A DNA stretch of 34,219 nucleotides from DAIDJD01 sp035485275. Its GTDB lineage: Bacteria; Oederibacteriota; JAJYGY01; DAIDJD01. The position numbers and the translations under genes were made by a program. Location: the NCBI GenBank assembly GCA_035485275.1, contig DATHOE010000039.1:1-34219 (forward strand). The letters are read 5' to 3'. The notes under the pieces were generated by a model. That model was not told the origin of the DNA. It was given only the letters and a program-made list of their open reading frames with translations, and ran no database searches. Numbering within the stretch: position 1 is the first letter of the stretch; every line of letters begins with the position of its first letter. This document shows, in pieces, positions 24,488 through 33,436 of the stretch.

Positions 24488-25498
24488 CTATTGCGGGATG
24501 CCCGCGGGCAGGGGCAGGGCCGCGGAGGGGTCGATGCGCGGCAGGCGGCCGCGCTCGAAGACCACGGCGTTGGCGCGGGTGTCGAGGTCGCCGAGGTAGC
24601 CCTGGTTGTCGCCCAGCCACCAGACGCGCAGGGCGCCCAGGTTGCCGGCCAGCATCACCGCGCGCTGGGACACGTTCCAGTTGAGCTTGTCGCCGTCCTG
24701 CATGGTGACGGTGGGCAGGCGCTTGCCGTCGATCTCCAGCACCAGCCAACAGGCGCGCCGGGCGCGCAGGGTGAGCTGCATCACGGGCCCGGCCGCGCCG
24801 GAGGCCTGGGGGGCCTGGACCGCGGCGTATCCGGCCGGGGCCGCGGGAAGGGTCTTGGACTGCGCGTGGACGGCCGCGGGCTGCGGCGGAGCGCCCGCAA
24901 GGGGCGCGGCCGGCGCGCTCTCCGCGGCGGTCGAACCCAGAAGCTGCGAAATCTGGTGCTGGCGCCAGTGCTCCACGGACCAGGCCGCGCCGTAGCTCAA
25001 GGTTCCGGCCAGGGCCAGCAGGGTGAGCAGGACGGACAGGGGCAGGGAGCGCAGGCGCGCCGAGGCCGCGACCAGGGAGGCCGAGGCCAGGTTTCCGCCT
25101 CCGCCCGCGGAAGGGCCCGCGGCCGCGCCGGCGAAGACGGCCTCGGAGGACACGAAGCCTCCGGCCTTGGGCGGGGTCTGGACGGACAGGCCCGGCGCGG
25201 GGGCGGGAGTGTCGAAACCGCGCTCCTCGGCTTCCGTCGCCAGCGGCGCGCTGGCGGCCAGCTGGCCGCGCACCAGGGCCGCGGTATGGGCCTCATCCCC
25301 GCCGCTGGCCTTGGCCAGGGCCAGGCAGAATGCGCGCAGATGGGTGTTGGACGGAAGCTCGCCGAAATGGCCGGCCTCGATGGCGTCCACGAAACGGGCC
25401 TGGATCTTGGTGCGCAGGCACACCTGCTCCACGCTCAGCTTGGCCGAGCGCCGGAGGTCCGAGAGGTACAGGTTCAAAACGTCTTTTCTGTCCGTCAT
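24488..25498 (-). CDS. rodZ: RodZ-like protein: helix-turn-helix, one membrane helix, DUF4115 end
   Basis: From ATG 25498 it is 336 residues; a GTG at 25510 overlapping the lolA stop would add four. Residues about 8-72 form an HTH_25 domain (LYLSDLRRSAKLSVEQVCLRT). A low-complexity stretch leads to one membrane helix at about 154-171, then a Pro/Ala-rich linker and a DUF4115 domain near 240-315 (LTLRARRACWLVLEIDGK, VSQRAVMLAGN). This is the RodZ layout; RodZ links MreB filaments to the cell-wall machinery. The family also includes other HTH membrane proteins, so the name is probable, not certain. It is coupled to the LolA-like gene. Confidence 0.83.
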   Translation of the reverse strand: MTDRKDVLNLYLSDLRRSAKLSVEQVCLRTKIQARFVDAIEAGHFGELPSNTHLRAFCLALAKASGGDEAHTAALVRGQLAASAPLATEAEERGFDTPAPAPGLSVQTPPKAGGFVSSEAVFAGAAAGPSAGGGGNLASASLVAASARLRSLPLSVLLTLLALAGTLSYGAAWSVEHWRQHQISQLLGSTAAESAPAAPLAGAPPQPAAVHAQSKTLPAAPAGYAAVQAPQASGAAGPVMQLTLRARRACWLVLEIDGKRLPTVTMQDGDKLNWNVSQRAVMLAGNLGALRVWWLGDNQGYLGDLDTRANAVVFERGRLPRIDPSAALPLPAGIPQ

Positions 25499-25506
25499 TT
25501 CCGGTC

Positions 25507-26256
25507 TCACAAGTCGATCTTGAACAGCTCATAGCCCTTGGGCCGGCGGTACTTGAAGCTGTCCTTGGGCAATTTTTGGGCGGGATCGAGGCGCAGGCCC
25601 CGCACGCTGATGACGCTGACCTTCGTGAAGCTGATGTCGCTGCGGCTGCCGCCGTAATCGAGCTGCACCTGCAGGACGATCCAGCGCCGGACGTCCACCC
25701 AGACGCGCAGGCGCTCGAAGCCGGCCGCGCTGGTCTTGGTGGGCACCAGTTCAAAGGCGGAGACCCGTTTTTCGTCGTAACCAGGGCCCGGCCGGAAGCG
25801 CCGCTTGACGCTGTCCTTGGCATAATGACGAATGCTGGATGCCAGGTCGAGGAAGAAATTACCCGAGGCGGCCAGGTCGGACTGCCTGTAACGGTAGACC
25901 TGTCCCACCTGCGGCAGTTCCACCCACAGGAACTTCCCGTCCGCCACGATCAGGCCCGGGGATGGGCTTGATATCTCCAAACGGGCCCTGCCGCCGCTGG
26001 CGACCATGGTCCCCTTGGTGACGCTGGGCGCGCGTTTTTCCCCAAGCGTTTGCTCGCTTTTGACGATATCGGCGCGGGTCCAGGCCCGGCGGTCCTGGGC
26101 CTCCAGCAGGCCCTGCAGCACGTCCCCCGGCAGGAAACGCAGGGGCGCCAGGCCGTGGTGGCCTTCCCCGGAGGGGGCCTGGGACTGGTCCGCGGCCAGC
26201 GGACAGGCTGTGGCGCCCGCCAGCAGGGCCAGGGCCAGTAGGCGCCAAGGCCTCAA
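25507..26256 (-). CDS. lolA: LolA-like outer-membrane lipoprotein carrier
   Basis: The 249-residue protein has an N-terminal signal sequence (RLLALALLAGATA, then CPLAADQ). A LolA-fold stretch follows, with GTMVASGGRARLEI, LIVADGKFLWVELPQVGQVYRY, then FELVPTK and IVLQVQLDYGGSRSDISF. LolA ferries lipoproteins across the periplasm. The only plausible start is TTG 26256, which overlaps the ftsK stop as TTGA; no ATG is in frame before residue 80. A cysteine at residue 18 could make it a lipoprotein, but the -3 position is not typical. The product is longer than E. coli LolA, and the family assignment rests on the DG-x-x-L-W region. Confidence 0.8.
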   Translation of the reverse strand: MRPWRLLALALLAGATACPLAADQSQAPSGEGHHGLAPLRFLPGDVLQGLLEAQDRRAWTRADIVKSEQTLGEKRAPSVTKGTMVASGGRARLEISSPSPGLIVADGKFLWVELPQVGQVYRYRQSDLAASGNFFLDLASSIRHYAKDSVKRRFRPGPGYDEKRVSAFELVPTKTSAAGFERLRVWVDVRRWIVLQVQLDYGGSRSDISFTKVSVISVRGLRLDPAQKLPKDSFKYRRPKGYELFKIDL

Positions 26257-28733
26257 AGCGAGGGCGCCGAGTCCGGGGATCCGTCGGAATAGTCCGAGGG
26301 CTTGATCAGCAGCTTGCGGGGCTTGTTGTGCTCCGCGGGGCCGATGTAGCCCTCGGCCTCCATGCGGTCCAGCAGGCGGGCGGCGCGGCCGAAGCCCAGC
26401 TTGAGGCGGCGCTGCAGCACGCTGGTGCTCCCCTGGCCCGCGGAGATGACCACGCGCAGGGCCTGTTCATAGAGCTCGTCGTCCACGTCGCCGAAGTCCT
26501 CGCCCTCGCCCTCCGTTGCGGACTCCAGGGAGGGGGCGGCCAGGGCGAAGCGCGGATCGTAGACCGGCTCGGCCTGGTTCTTGACGTGGGCCACCACCCT
26601 GGCCACCTCGGAGCCCGACAGGAAGCAGCCCTGCACCCGCACGGGCTTGTTCACGTTGTAGGGGCTGTAGAGCATGTCGCCCCGGCCCAGCAGGGCCTCG
26701 GCCCCGCTGCCGTCGAGGATCGTGCGGCTGTCGATCTTGCTGGAGACCTGGAAGGCGATGCGGCTGGGGAGGTTGGCCTTGATGACGCCGGTGATCACGT
26801 CCACCGAGGGCCTCTGCGTGGCGATGACCAGGTGTATGCCCACGCCGCGGGCCATCTGGGCCAGGCGGCAGATGCCGTTCTCCACCTCGTTGGCGCTGAC
26901 CATCATCAGGTCGGCCAACTCGTCCACCACCACCACGATGTAGGGCAGGCGGTGGTGGGGGTCCTTCTCCTTGGGGATGTCCGAGAGCTCCTCGTCCTCC
27001 ATCACCGGGCTGGCATCCTTCTGCTCCTGGCGGGCGGCGATCCACTCGTTGTAGTCGTCGATCTTGCGCATGCCGGCCGCGGCGAGGAGCTTGTAGCGGT
27101 CCTCCATCTCCTCCAGCAGCAGGCGCAGGGCGCCGGCGGCCTCCTTGGGGTTGGAGATCACGGGCCGCAGGAGGTGGGGGATGCCGTCGTAGGGCGTCAG
27201 CTCCACGCGCTTGGGGTCCACCATCAGGAACTTGACCTCGTCGGGCGCGGCGCGGAAGAGGATGCTGGTGATGATGGCGTTGAGGCAGACGGACTTGCCC
27301 GAGCCGGTGGCGCCCGCCACCATGAGGTGGGGCATCTCGGCCAGGTTGCTGAAGATCATGCTGCCGCCGATGTCCTTGCCCACGGCGAAGATCAGCTTGT
27401 GCCCGCCGCCCTGGAATTCCGCGGTCTCCACCAGCTCGCGCATGGTGACCGTGACGGCCTTGAGGTTGGGGATCTCGATGCCCAGAGTGCCCTTGCCGGG
27501 GATGGGGCCCTCGATGCGCACCACGCTGGCCTTGGCGCCCAGGGCGATGTCGTCGGCCAGGGAGACCACGCGGCTCATCTTGACGCCGGGGGCCAGGGCG
27601 ATCTCGTAGCGGGTCACGGTGGGGCCGGGGCAGACCTCCACCACCTTGGCGGACACGCCGAAGCTGGCCAGCACGCGCTGCAGGTTGGCGCTGACCTCCT
27701 CGTAGTCCTTGGGCGCGCTGATGGAGCCCGAGGAGCCGGTCAGGAGATCCGGGGAGGGCAGCTTGTAGTCCTTCAGGTCGCTGGAGGGGCGCTCCTGGGC
27801 CGTGGAGATGGCCTCGGTGCTGGCGCTGGTGTTCACGCGCGGGCCGGCCTCGCTGACCTTGATCTTCTGGCGCTGCTTCAGGAAGCGCGCGGCGATGTTC
27901 TCGCGCTCGCGGGCGTCGGCGAGCTTGATGTCGTTGCCCTCGGGGGATTTCGCGGGGGCGAGCCCGGGCTCTTCGGCCTCCTCCTCCTCCTCGATCTCCT
28001 CGTCCCGCACCGCGACGGCGCCGCGCTCCAGCCTCACCCCGGAATCCTTGGCGCGCGCGGGGAAGGCGACCTTGAAGCCGCGGCCCACCTTCAGGCGCTC
28101 ATAGGCGCGCAGGAAGGCCATCTTGACCAGGGCCTCCTGCTCCAGGAGGTACACGGCCACCGCCACCAAGGCGATGCACAGGATGAAGGTGCCGGCCGTG
28201 GACAGGTACTGCACCATGGCCCCGCCCAGCAGGCGGCCGAGCAGGCCCCCGGCGTAGAGGTCCACGGCCACGCCCGCGGCGATCTTGTCGGGCAGGAACC
28301 AGTTGGTCAGGCAGCACACGGAGACGACGATCAGGGCCCAGCCCGCGGCCTTCACCGAGGGCGCGCGCACCTGGCGCTGGGTCAGGTTCCAGAAGCCCAG
28401 GGTCAGCAGGGCGGCCGGCAGGGCCAGGTAGCCGACGCCGATGGCGCCGAAGCAGAAGCGGAACAGGTAGGATCCGGCCAGGCCCAGGAAATCGGGGTCC
28501 TTGGGCAGGAGGGCCAGGCCCAAGGCGAGCCCCGAGATCATGTAGAGCAGGCCCCACAGCTCCTGGCGCCGCTCCTGGGTGAACTCCAGCGCGGCCTCCC
28601 AGGCCTTGGTCACGAATCCGCCCTGGGCGCGCGCGGACGGGGCCTCCTTGGCGCGCGCGCGCAGGGGGGCCTGCGCGGCGCGCTTGGCGGGGATTTTCTT
28701 CTTGGCTTTTTTCTTTGTCTTCGTGGCGGCCAA
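26253..28733 (-). CDS. ftsK: DNA translocase FtsK
   Basis: About 826 residues. The start is Lys-rich, followed by four membrane segments (about residues 60-78, 88-113, 129-146 and 177-198) and an acidic linker (IEEEEEAEEP). The motor has Walker A GATGSGKS near 474-481 and Walker B IVVVVDELADLMM near 600. The C-terminal winged-helix gamma domain has QRRLKLGFGRAARLLDRME. FtsK pumps DNA at the septum and activates chromosome-dimer resolution. I choose TTG 28733, which has GGAG six bases upstream; another in-frame TTG at 28745 has no such site. It follows RNase J closely and couples to the LolA-like gene. Confidence 0.96.
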   Translation of the reverse strand: MAATKTKKKAKKKIPAKRAAQAPLRARAKEAPSARAQGGFVTKAWEAALEFTQERRQELWGLLYMISGLALGLALLPKDPDFLGLAGSYLFRFCFGAIGVGYLALPAALLTLGFWNLTQRQVRAPSVKAAGWALIVVSVCCLTNWFLPDKIAAGVAVDLYAGGLLGRLLGGAMVQYLSTAGTFILCIALVAVAVYLLEQEALVKMAFLRAYERLKVGRGFKVAFPARAKDSGVRLERGAVAVRDEEIEEEEEAEEPGLAPAKSPEGNDIKLADARERENIAARFLKQRQKIKVSEAGPRVNTSASTEAISTAQERPSSDLKDYKLPSPDLLTGSSGSISAPKDYEEVSANLQRVLASFGVSAKVVEVCPGPTVTRYEIALAPGVKMSRVVSLADDIALGAKASVVRIEGPIPGKGTLGIEIPNLKAVTVTMRELVETAEFQGGGHKLIFAVGKDIGGSMIFSNLAEMPHLMVAGATGSGKSVCLNAIITSILFRAAPDEVKFLMVDPKRVELTPYDGIPHLLRPVISNPKEAAGALRLLLEEMEDRYKLLAAAGMRKIDDYNEWIAARQEQKDASPVMEDEELSDIPKEKDPHHRLPYIVVVVDELADLMMVSANEVENGICRLAQMARGVGIHLVIATQRPSVDVITGVIKANLPSRIAFQVSSKIDSRTILDGSGAEALLGRGDMLYSPYNVNKPVRVQGCFLSGSEVARVVAHVKNQAEPVYDPRFALAAPSLESATEGEGEDFGDVDDELYEQALRVVISAGQGSTSVLQRRLKLGFGRAARLLDRMEAEGYIGPAEHNKPRKLLIKPSDYSDGSPDSAPSL

Positions 28734-28758
28734 AGGCAGCTCCAAAGGGGGAAGCGTT

Positions 28759-30495
28759 CTAGATCTCCAGCACCGCCGGCACGATCACCGGCCTCGCCTG
28801 CAGCTTCTTCTTGAAAAAACGCTTCAAGGTGGTCGTGGTCAGGTCGCGGGCCTGGTCCCAGTCCGGGGCCTTGCCGTAGGCGGCCTGCTCCGAGAGGACC
28901 GCGTGCACCTGGGCCCCGGCCTCCTCCAGCAGGCTTTCGAGGTCCGCGGCCATGAGGCCCCGGGCCAGCAGGTGGGGGCCCTGCAGGACCTCCCCGTCGC
29001 GGCGGCTGAGGCCCACGGAGCAGACCACCAGGCCGTCCTCGCGCAGGTGCTGGCGGTCGCGCAGCACCAGGGAGTCCACATCGTCCATGGCCAGGCCGTC
29101 CACCAGGACCTCGCCGGCGCTGACGAAGAGGTCGGCGCTGGCCTTGCGGCCGTCGAAGGTCCAGCGCTGGCCGTTCTCCAGCAGGAAGACCCGGTCCGCG
29201 GTGATGCCCTCGTCGAAGGCCAGGCGGCGGTGCGTCACCTGGTGGCGCAGCTCGCCGTGGGCGGGCAGGAAGTAGCGCGGCTTGAGCAGGCGCAGCATCT
29301 CGCGGCCGTCCTCGCGCGAGCCGTGGCCGCTGACGTGGACCAGCTCGTTGCGCTCGGTGATGACGTCGGCGCCGCGGCGGTAGAAGTTGTTGATGAGGGC
29401 GCTGATGGTGCGCTCGTTGCCCGGGATGGCGCGGGCCGAGTAGACCAGCACGTCCCCGGGGGAGACCTTCAGGTCGCTGTGGGCCCCGTCGGCCAGGCGG
29501 GCCAGGCCGCTGCGCGGCTCGCCCTGGCTGCCCGTGCTCACGACCACGCCGCGGTTGGGCGGCAGGCGCTGCACCGTGGAGAGGTCCACCAGCACGCCCT
29601 CGGGCACCTTGAGGTAGCCCAGCTCGCGCGCCATGCGCATGTTGCCTTCCATGCTCCGCCCCAGGGGGCAGACCACCCGGCCGGTGGCCTGGGCGGCCTC
29701 CAGAATCTGCTGGAAGCGGTGCACGTGGCTGGCGAAGCTGGTGAGGAACACGCGGCCCTGGGCCGTGGCCAGGGCCCGCTCCAGGGCGGGCTTGACGCTG
29801 CGTTCGCCCTGGGTCCAGCCGGGCCGCTCCACGTTGGTGCTGTCGCTCAGCAGCGCCAGCACGCCCTGCTCGCCCAGCTCGCGCAGGATCTCCCGGTCCA
29901 GGCCCCGCCCGTCCACCGGGTCGGCGTCGAACTTGAAGTCCCCGGAGTGCACGATGGTGCCCAGGGGCGTTCCCACGGCGATGCCGATGCCGTCGCAGAC
30001 GCTGTGGCAGACGCTGAAGAAGCGCAGGCTGAAGGGGTCCAGGTTGAGCCGCCCGCCCGGGGCGATCTCCATCCAGCGGACGCGGTCGGACAGGCCCATC
30101 TCCGCCACGCGCCCCTTGGCCAGGGCCAGGGTGAAGCGGGTGCCGTACACGGTCATCGGCATTTCCCGCAGCAGGAAGGCCAGGGCGCCGATGTGGTCCT
30201 CGTGCCCGTGCGTCAGCAGGAGGCCGACGATGCCGTCCTTGAGGCCCCGCAGGTAGCTGAAGTCCGGGATGATCAGGTCTATGCCCGGGTGCTCCGCCAC
30301 GTTGGGGAAGCGCAGGCCGCAGTCGATGATGAGGGTTTTGCCGCCGTACTCCACCAGGGTGAAGTTCTTGCCGATCTCGCCGAAACCGCCGAGAGGGGTC
30401 ACCGACAGGAGGGCCGGGGACGGGGGCACGCTTGTTTCAGGGGAGCGTTCCCCGCTGATGCGCTCGCGCACCAGCTGACCCGGTTTGACTTCCAT
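28759..30495 (-). CDS. rnj: Ribonuclease J
   Basis: The 578-residue enzyme shows a metallo-beta-lactamase core with HGHEDHIG (His96, His98, Asp100, His101), PLGGFGEIGKN and a GDFK site. The beta-CASP region has SFASHVHRFQQILEAA and STGSQGEP, and HVSGHGSREDGREML and FLPAHGELRHQ follow. It degrades and processes RNA with 5' exonuclease and endonuclease activity. The first 30 residues are an extra tail before the usual start. ATG 30495 follows GAGG. Its presence suggests RNA decay partly of the Gram-positive type. The gap before it (75 bases) holds an imperfect GCACG/CGTGC inverted repeat (30535-30553) but no convincing promoter. Confidence 0.96.
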   Translation of the reverse strand: MEVKPGQLVRERISGERSPETSVPPSPALLSVTPLGGFGEIGKNFTLVEYGGKTLIIDCGLRFPNVAEHPGIDLIIPDFSYLRGLKDGIVGLLLTHGHEDHIGALAFLLREMPMTVYGTRFTLALAKGRVAEMGLSDRVRWMEIAPGGRLNLDPFSLRFFSVCHSVCDGIGIAVGTPLGTIVHSGDFKFDADPVDGRGLDREILRELGEQGVLALLSDSTNVERPGWTQGERSVKPALERALATAQGRVFLTSFASHVHRFQQILEAAQATGRVVCPLGRSMEGNMRMARELGYLKVPEGVLVDLSTVQRLPPNRGVVVSTGSQGEPRSGLARLADGAHSDLKVSPGDVLVYSARAIPGNERTISALINNFYRRGADVITERNELVHVSGHGSREDGREMLRLLKPRYFLPAHGELRHQVTHRRLAFDEGITADRVFLLENGQRWTFDGRKASADLFVSAGEVLVDGLAMDDVDSLVLRDRQHLREDGLVVCSVGLSRRDGEVLQGPHLLARGLMAADLESLLEEAGAQVHAVLSEQAAYGKAPDWDQARDLTTTTLKRFFKKKLQARPVIVPAVLEI

Positions 30496-30570
30496 GGAAC
30501 CTCATAGCAGGGGCGAAACTAGGGGAACAGTGTAGCACGTCCCGGGCCCGTGCATAAGTTGTTGATAAGA

Positions 30571-30993
30571 TTAGCGCCCGCTGCGCGCCACCAGCACGCC
30601 CAGGCATTTGTCCGAAACAACCTGGTATCCGGCCGCCTCCAGCCGCGCTTCGGACTCGGGATGGCTGATGCCGGTCTGGAGCCACACGGTTTTGGGCCGC
30701 CGGCCCGGGGCCAAGGCCAGCAATTCGTCCGTGAGCTCCGGGATGGCCTCGGGCCTGCGGAAGATGTCCACCAGGTCCGGGACCGCTGTGAGGTCGGCCA
30801 GATGGGCCACCGCGGGCACGCCCAGGGCTTCCTTGATCAGGGGGTTCACGGGCAGGACCGTGATGCCCCTCTCCTGCAGCATCCGGGGTATGTCAAAACT
30901 GGGGCGCCCGGGCTTGGACCCGTCGGTCATGCCCACCACCGCCACCACCTTGCAGGTGCGCGCCACTTCAAGGGCTTCTTCGTCCGTCAGCAT
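30571..30993 (-). CDS. CoA-binding domain protein (YccU-like)
   Basis: From ATG 30993, behind GAGGAG, the protein is 140 residues, the usual size of the CoA_binding_2 family. It has a Rossmann-like start VVAVVGMTDGSKPGRPSFDI, VLPVNPLIKEALGVPAV, DIFRRPEAIPEL, and TVWLQTGISHPESEARLEAAG, ending in DKCLGVLV. The family binds coenzyme A or a related nucleotide; no reaction is known to me. Its start is 12 bases after the SDR stop. Confidence 0.92.
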   Translation of the reverse strand: MLTDEEALEVARTCKVVAVVGMTDGSKPGRPSFDIPRMLQERGITVLPVNPLIKEALGVPAVAHLADLTAVPDLVDIFRRPEAIPELTDELLALAPGRRPKTVWLQTGISHPESEARLEAAGYQVVSDKCLGVLVARSGR

Positions 30994-31004
30994 TTTGGCT
31001 CCTC

Positions 31005-31706
31005 TTAGAACTCGACTTCCTTGTCGCCGTAGAAGAAACGGCCGGTCACTTCCGGTCCCAGCGCGGCCAGGGCCAGCACCCGGCGTCCGCCGTCGATGGG
31101 CTCGCCCGGGGCTTCGGGGCCGCCCAGGTCGGTCTTCAGCCATCCCGGATCCAGGCTGTTCACGGCCACCTCGCCCTTCAACTGGCCGGCCCACAGCATG
31201 GTCAGGCCGTTGAGGGTGTACTTGCTCAGGCGGTAGCTGGCGCCGATGGGCGACTCCACCATGGAGCGGCGCATGCCCGCGCCCGAGCTGACGTTGATGA
31301 CGCGCGGCTCGTCGCCGTTCCTCAGGAGCGTCAGCAGGTGGAAGGTCAGGGCGTGCGGGGCGAAGACGTTGACGCGCATGTCGTGCTCCACCGCCCCCAC
31401 GCCTTCGGTCTTGAAGTCCTTGCGCCAGGTCGAGACCGCGGCGTTGTTGACCAGCAGGTCGACCGCGCCCCAGTGCCGGCTCACGGCCTCGGCCACTTTC
31501 TTGGGGGCCTCGGGGTCGGAGAGGTCCGCGGCAAAGGCCTTGAAGGGCCCCAGGGCCTTCAGCTCCAGGGCGCTTTTCTCGAGGCGCTCCGCGTCGCGCG
31601 CCGTGCCGAAGACGTCGGCACCCGCCTGCAGGAAGAGTTTGGCGGCCTCGAAGCCGATGCCGCGCGAGACGCCGGTGATGACGATGCGTTTGCCCTGGAA
31701 GCTCAT
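31005..31706 (-). CDS. Short-chain dehydrogenase/reductase
   Basis: The 233-residue protein has the classical SDR elements: TGVSRGIG (residues 11-18) for the nucleotide, NNAA (87-90), the catalytic serine in NVSSGAG (near 140) and Tyr158-x3-Lys162. ARD after the second strand (residues 36-38) suggests NADP(H) rather than NAD(H). It ends FFYGDKEVEF. Substrate unknown. The ATG overlaps the stop of the upstream membrane glycosyltransferase, which hints at sugar or lipid chemistry, but SDR substrates cannot be read from sequence. Confidence 0.93.
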   Translation of the reverse strand: MSFQGKRIVITGVSRGIGFEAAKLFLQAGADVFGTARDAERLEKSALELKALGPFKAFAADLSDPEAPKKVAEAVSRHWGAVDLLVNNAAVSTWRKDFKTEGVGAVEHDMRVNVFAPHALTFHLLTLLRNGDEPRVINVSSGAGMRRSMVESPIGASYRLSKYTLNGLTMLWAGQLKGEVAVNSLDPGWLKTDLGGPEAPGEPIDGGRRVLALAALGPEVTGRFFYGDKEVEF

Positions 31707-33199
31707 AGGGGGTTTCCTTTGGAAGGATGGTCCACAGCGCCCTGGCGGGGCCGGTATACCGGGTAACAGTCGGTGTAGGAGGGTTCCAGGCTGAGCAATT
31801 CCGGCACGCAGAGCCGCCCCACCTGGACATAGCCCGCCAGCAGGGCCGGGGCCGGCGGATGGGCGGGGTCGCAGACCACCAGGTCCACGCTGCGCTCCTT
31901 CAGCCCAAGCTCCCAGGAGGCTTTCCAGTCCTGGCCGCCCTGGCGGATCGCGGCCGCGGAGGGTCCCCGCCCCACGGATACCAGGAATTCGCTCAGGCCG
32001 TTGTCCGCCACGGGCTTGCCGAAGTCCGTGGCCACGCTGGTGAGGAGCGGCGGGAGCAGGGGCCTGCGGCTGGAGGCCACCAGGGCCTCGGCCTCATGCC
32101 AGCCGCTGAAATCCGCGTGGACGAAGCGGCCCATGAAGCCGGTGCCGTAGTTCACGCTGAGCAGGGCGCACCACACCAGGCCCGCCTCCAGCCAGCGCTC
32201 GGACGCCGGGCGCCCGCTCCACAGGGCCGCCGCGGCCAGGATCAGGCAGGGGTGCAGCATCTGAAAATGGTACTCCAGCAGCGCGCCGGCGTTGCCGCCC
32301 AGCCAGAGCATCAGCAGGAACACGGCCAGGGCCGGAAGGGCCCAAGCCCAGGCCCGGCGCCGCCCGCGGAAACGCCACAGCGCCACCGTGACCAAAAGCA
32401 GCAGCGGCAGGGCGGCGCGCAGGTAGGCCGAGGTTTGGAAGAGCAGGTAGGGGAGGCTGATCCCCATCTTGCCCAGCAGGAGCACGGTCGATTCCAGGTA
32501 GCCCGGCCAGGTGAGCTGCGCCCAGGCGACGCAGGCGGCCAGGCACAAAGCCCAGAGCAGGCCCAGGCCCAGGGCCGCGCGCCGGCGGCCTTGGCCCCAG
32601 AGCACCAGGCACAGCAGCGGCCCCGCGGCCGCGGCGTAGGGCTTGACCAAAAAGGCCAGGGCCGACAGCAGGGCGCAGAGCGCCAGGGACGGCCAGCGCG
32701 AAATCAGGATCGCCAGGACCAGCGGCGCGATGAAAAACAGGGACGCGAAGGCGTCGCAGCGGGCCGTGGGGGTGACGAAAAACAGGTAGCCGCCCAGGGC
32801 GGCAAGGGCCCCGGCGCAGCCGCCGAGCCCGGAGCCCGACAGCCGGGCCGCGCCCAGGCCCACCAGGAGCGCGGCGAGGGCCAGGGCCGCCAGGCTCAGG
32901 GCCCGGAAATCCTGGATGCCCTGGTGATCCTTGGGCAGCAGCCGTCCCGCGATCAGGGGGTAGAGGGGGCCGTAGCAGTTGTAATCCTGGGGCGCGAAGG
33001 CCGGGGCCCAGGGATTGCGGCCCTGCTCCATGGCCAGGGCCGAGCGCATCTGGGGCGCCTCCCGGCTGTCCACCTGGTAGGGGTAGCCGCAGAGGTAGCC
33101 GCTGTAGAGGGCCGCCTTCAGGGCGCACCAGCCCAGCACCAGGACCAGGAACCAGAGGCCCAGGCGCAGGGGCCAGGCGGGGATTCCGGCCTCACTCAT
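31703..33199 (-). CDS. Polytopic membrane protein, likely GT-C glycosyltransferase
   Basis: The 498-residue protein has about ten hydrophobic segments. The first loop has VDSREAPQM and NPWAPAFAPQDYNCYGPLYPLIAG, resembling the acidic catalytic loop and the YGPLYP stretch of GT39/GT87-type enzymes that use polyprenyl-phosphate sugars. The C-terminal 120 residues are soluble. It would act on an envelope glycan or lipid-linked sugar outside the inner membrane. It is the first gene of the minus-strand run and is coupled to the SDR by a 4-base overlap. A plain transporter is less likely because of the loop. Confidence 0.8.
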   Translation of the reverse strand: MSEAGIPAWPLRLGLWFLVLVLGWCALKAALYSGYLCGYPYQVDSREAPQMRSALAMEQGRNPWAPAFAPQDYNCYGPLYPLIAGRLLPKDHQGIQDFRALSLAALALAALLVGLGAARLSGSGLGGCAGALAALGGYLFFVTPTARCDAFASLFFIAPLVLAILISRWPSLALCALLSALAFLVKPYAAAAGPLLCLVLWGQGRRRAALGLGLLWALCLAACVAWAQLTWPGYLESTVLLLGKMGISLPYLLFQTSAYLRAALPLLLLVTVALWRFRGRRRAWAWALPALAVFLLMLWLGGNAGALLEYHFQMLHPCLILAAAALWSGRPASERWLEAGLVWCALLSVNYGTGFMGRFVHADFSGWHEAEALVASSRRPLLPPLLTSVATDFGKPVADNGLSEFLVSVGRGPSAAAIRQGGQDWKASWELGLKERSVDLVVCDPAHPPAPALLAGYVQVGRLCVPELLSLEPSYTDCYPVYRPRQGAVDHPSKGNPL

Positions 33200-33258
33200 T
33201 CCGGATTCCTGTCGAAGCCCTTGCGCGGCATGGCCATCCTGGGTGCGGGTTAAAAACG

Positions 33259-33288
33259 ATTATGCCCCGCGCAGGCAAAACACGGCAA
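33259..33288 (-). promoter_or_regulatory. Putative promoter for the minus-strand core run
   Basis: On the minus strand TTGCCG (33288-33283) and CATAAT (33264-33259) are 18 bases apart, giving a start near 33,252, about 50 bases before the GT-C gene. The -10 matches 5 of 6 consensus bases. The divergent 237-bp gap (33200-33436) also must hold the aconitase promoter, which I could not identify. Confidence 0.4.
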
Positions 33289-33436
33289 GACCCGCGGGGA
33301 CAATAAACTCCGCCTCGGCCAAGACGGGCGAAGATGGGGCTGGACAAGACAAGGCACACTTCCCAGAATCTAATTTTCACCCACCCCAACGAGGACCCTC
33401 CCTGTCGCGGGGATGCGGCCTCAAGGAGCAAGCGCC

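Noticed and set aside
30529..30557. TTATGC-17-TACACT as an RNase J promoter
   Set aside because: The -35 match is poor, and the gene could be read from upstream.
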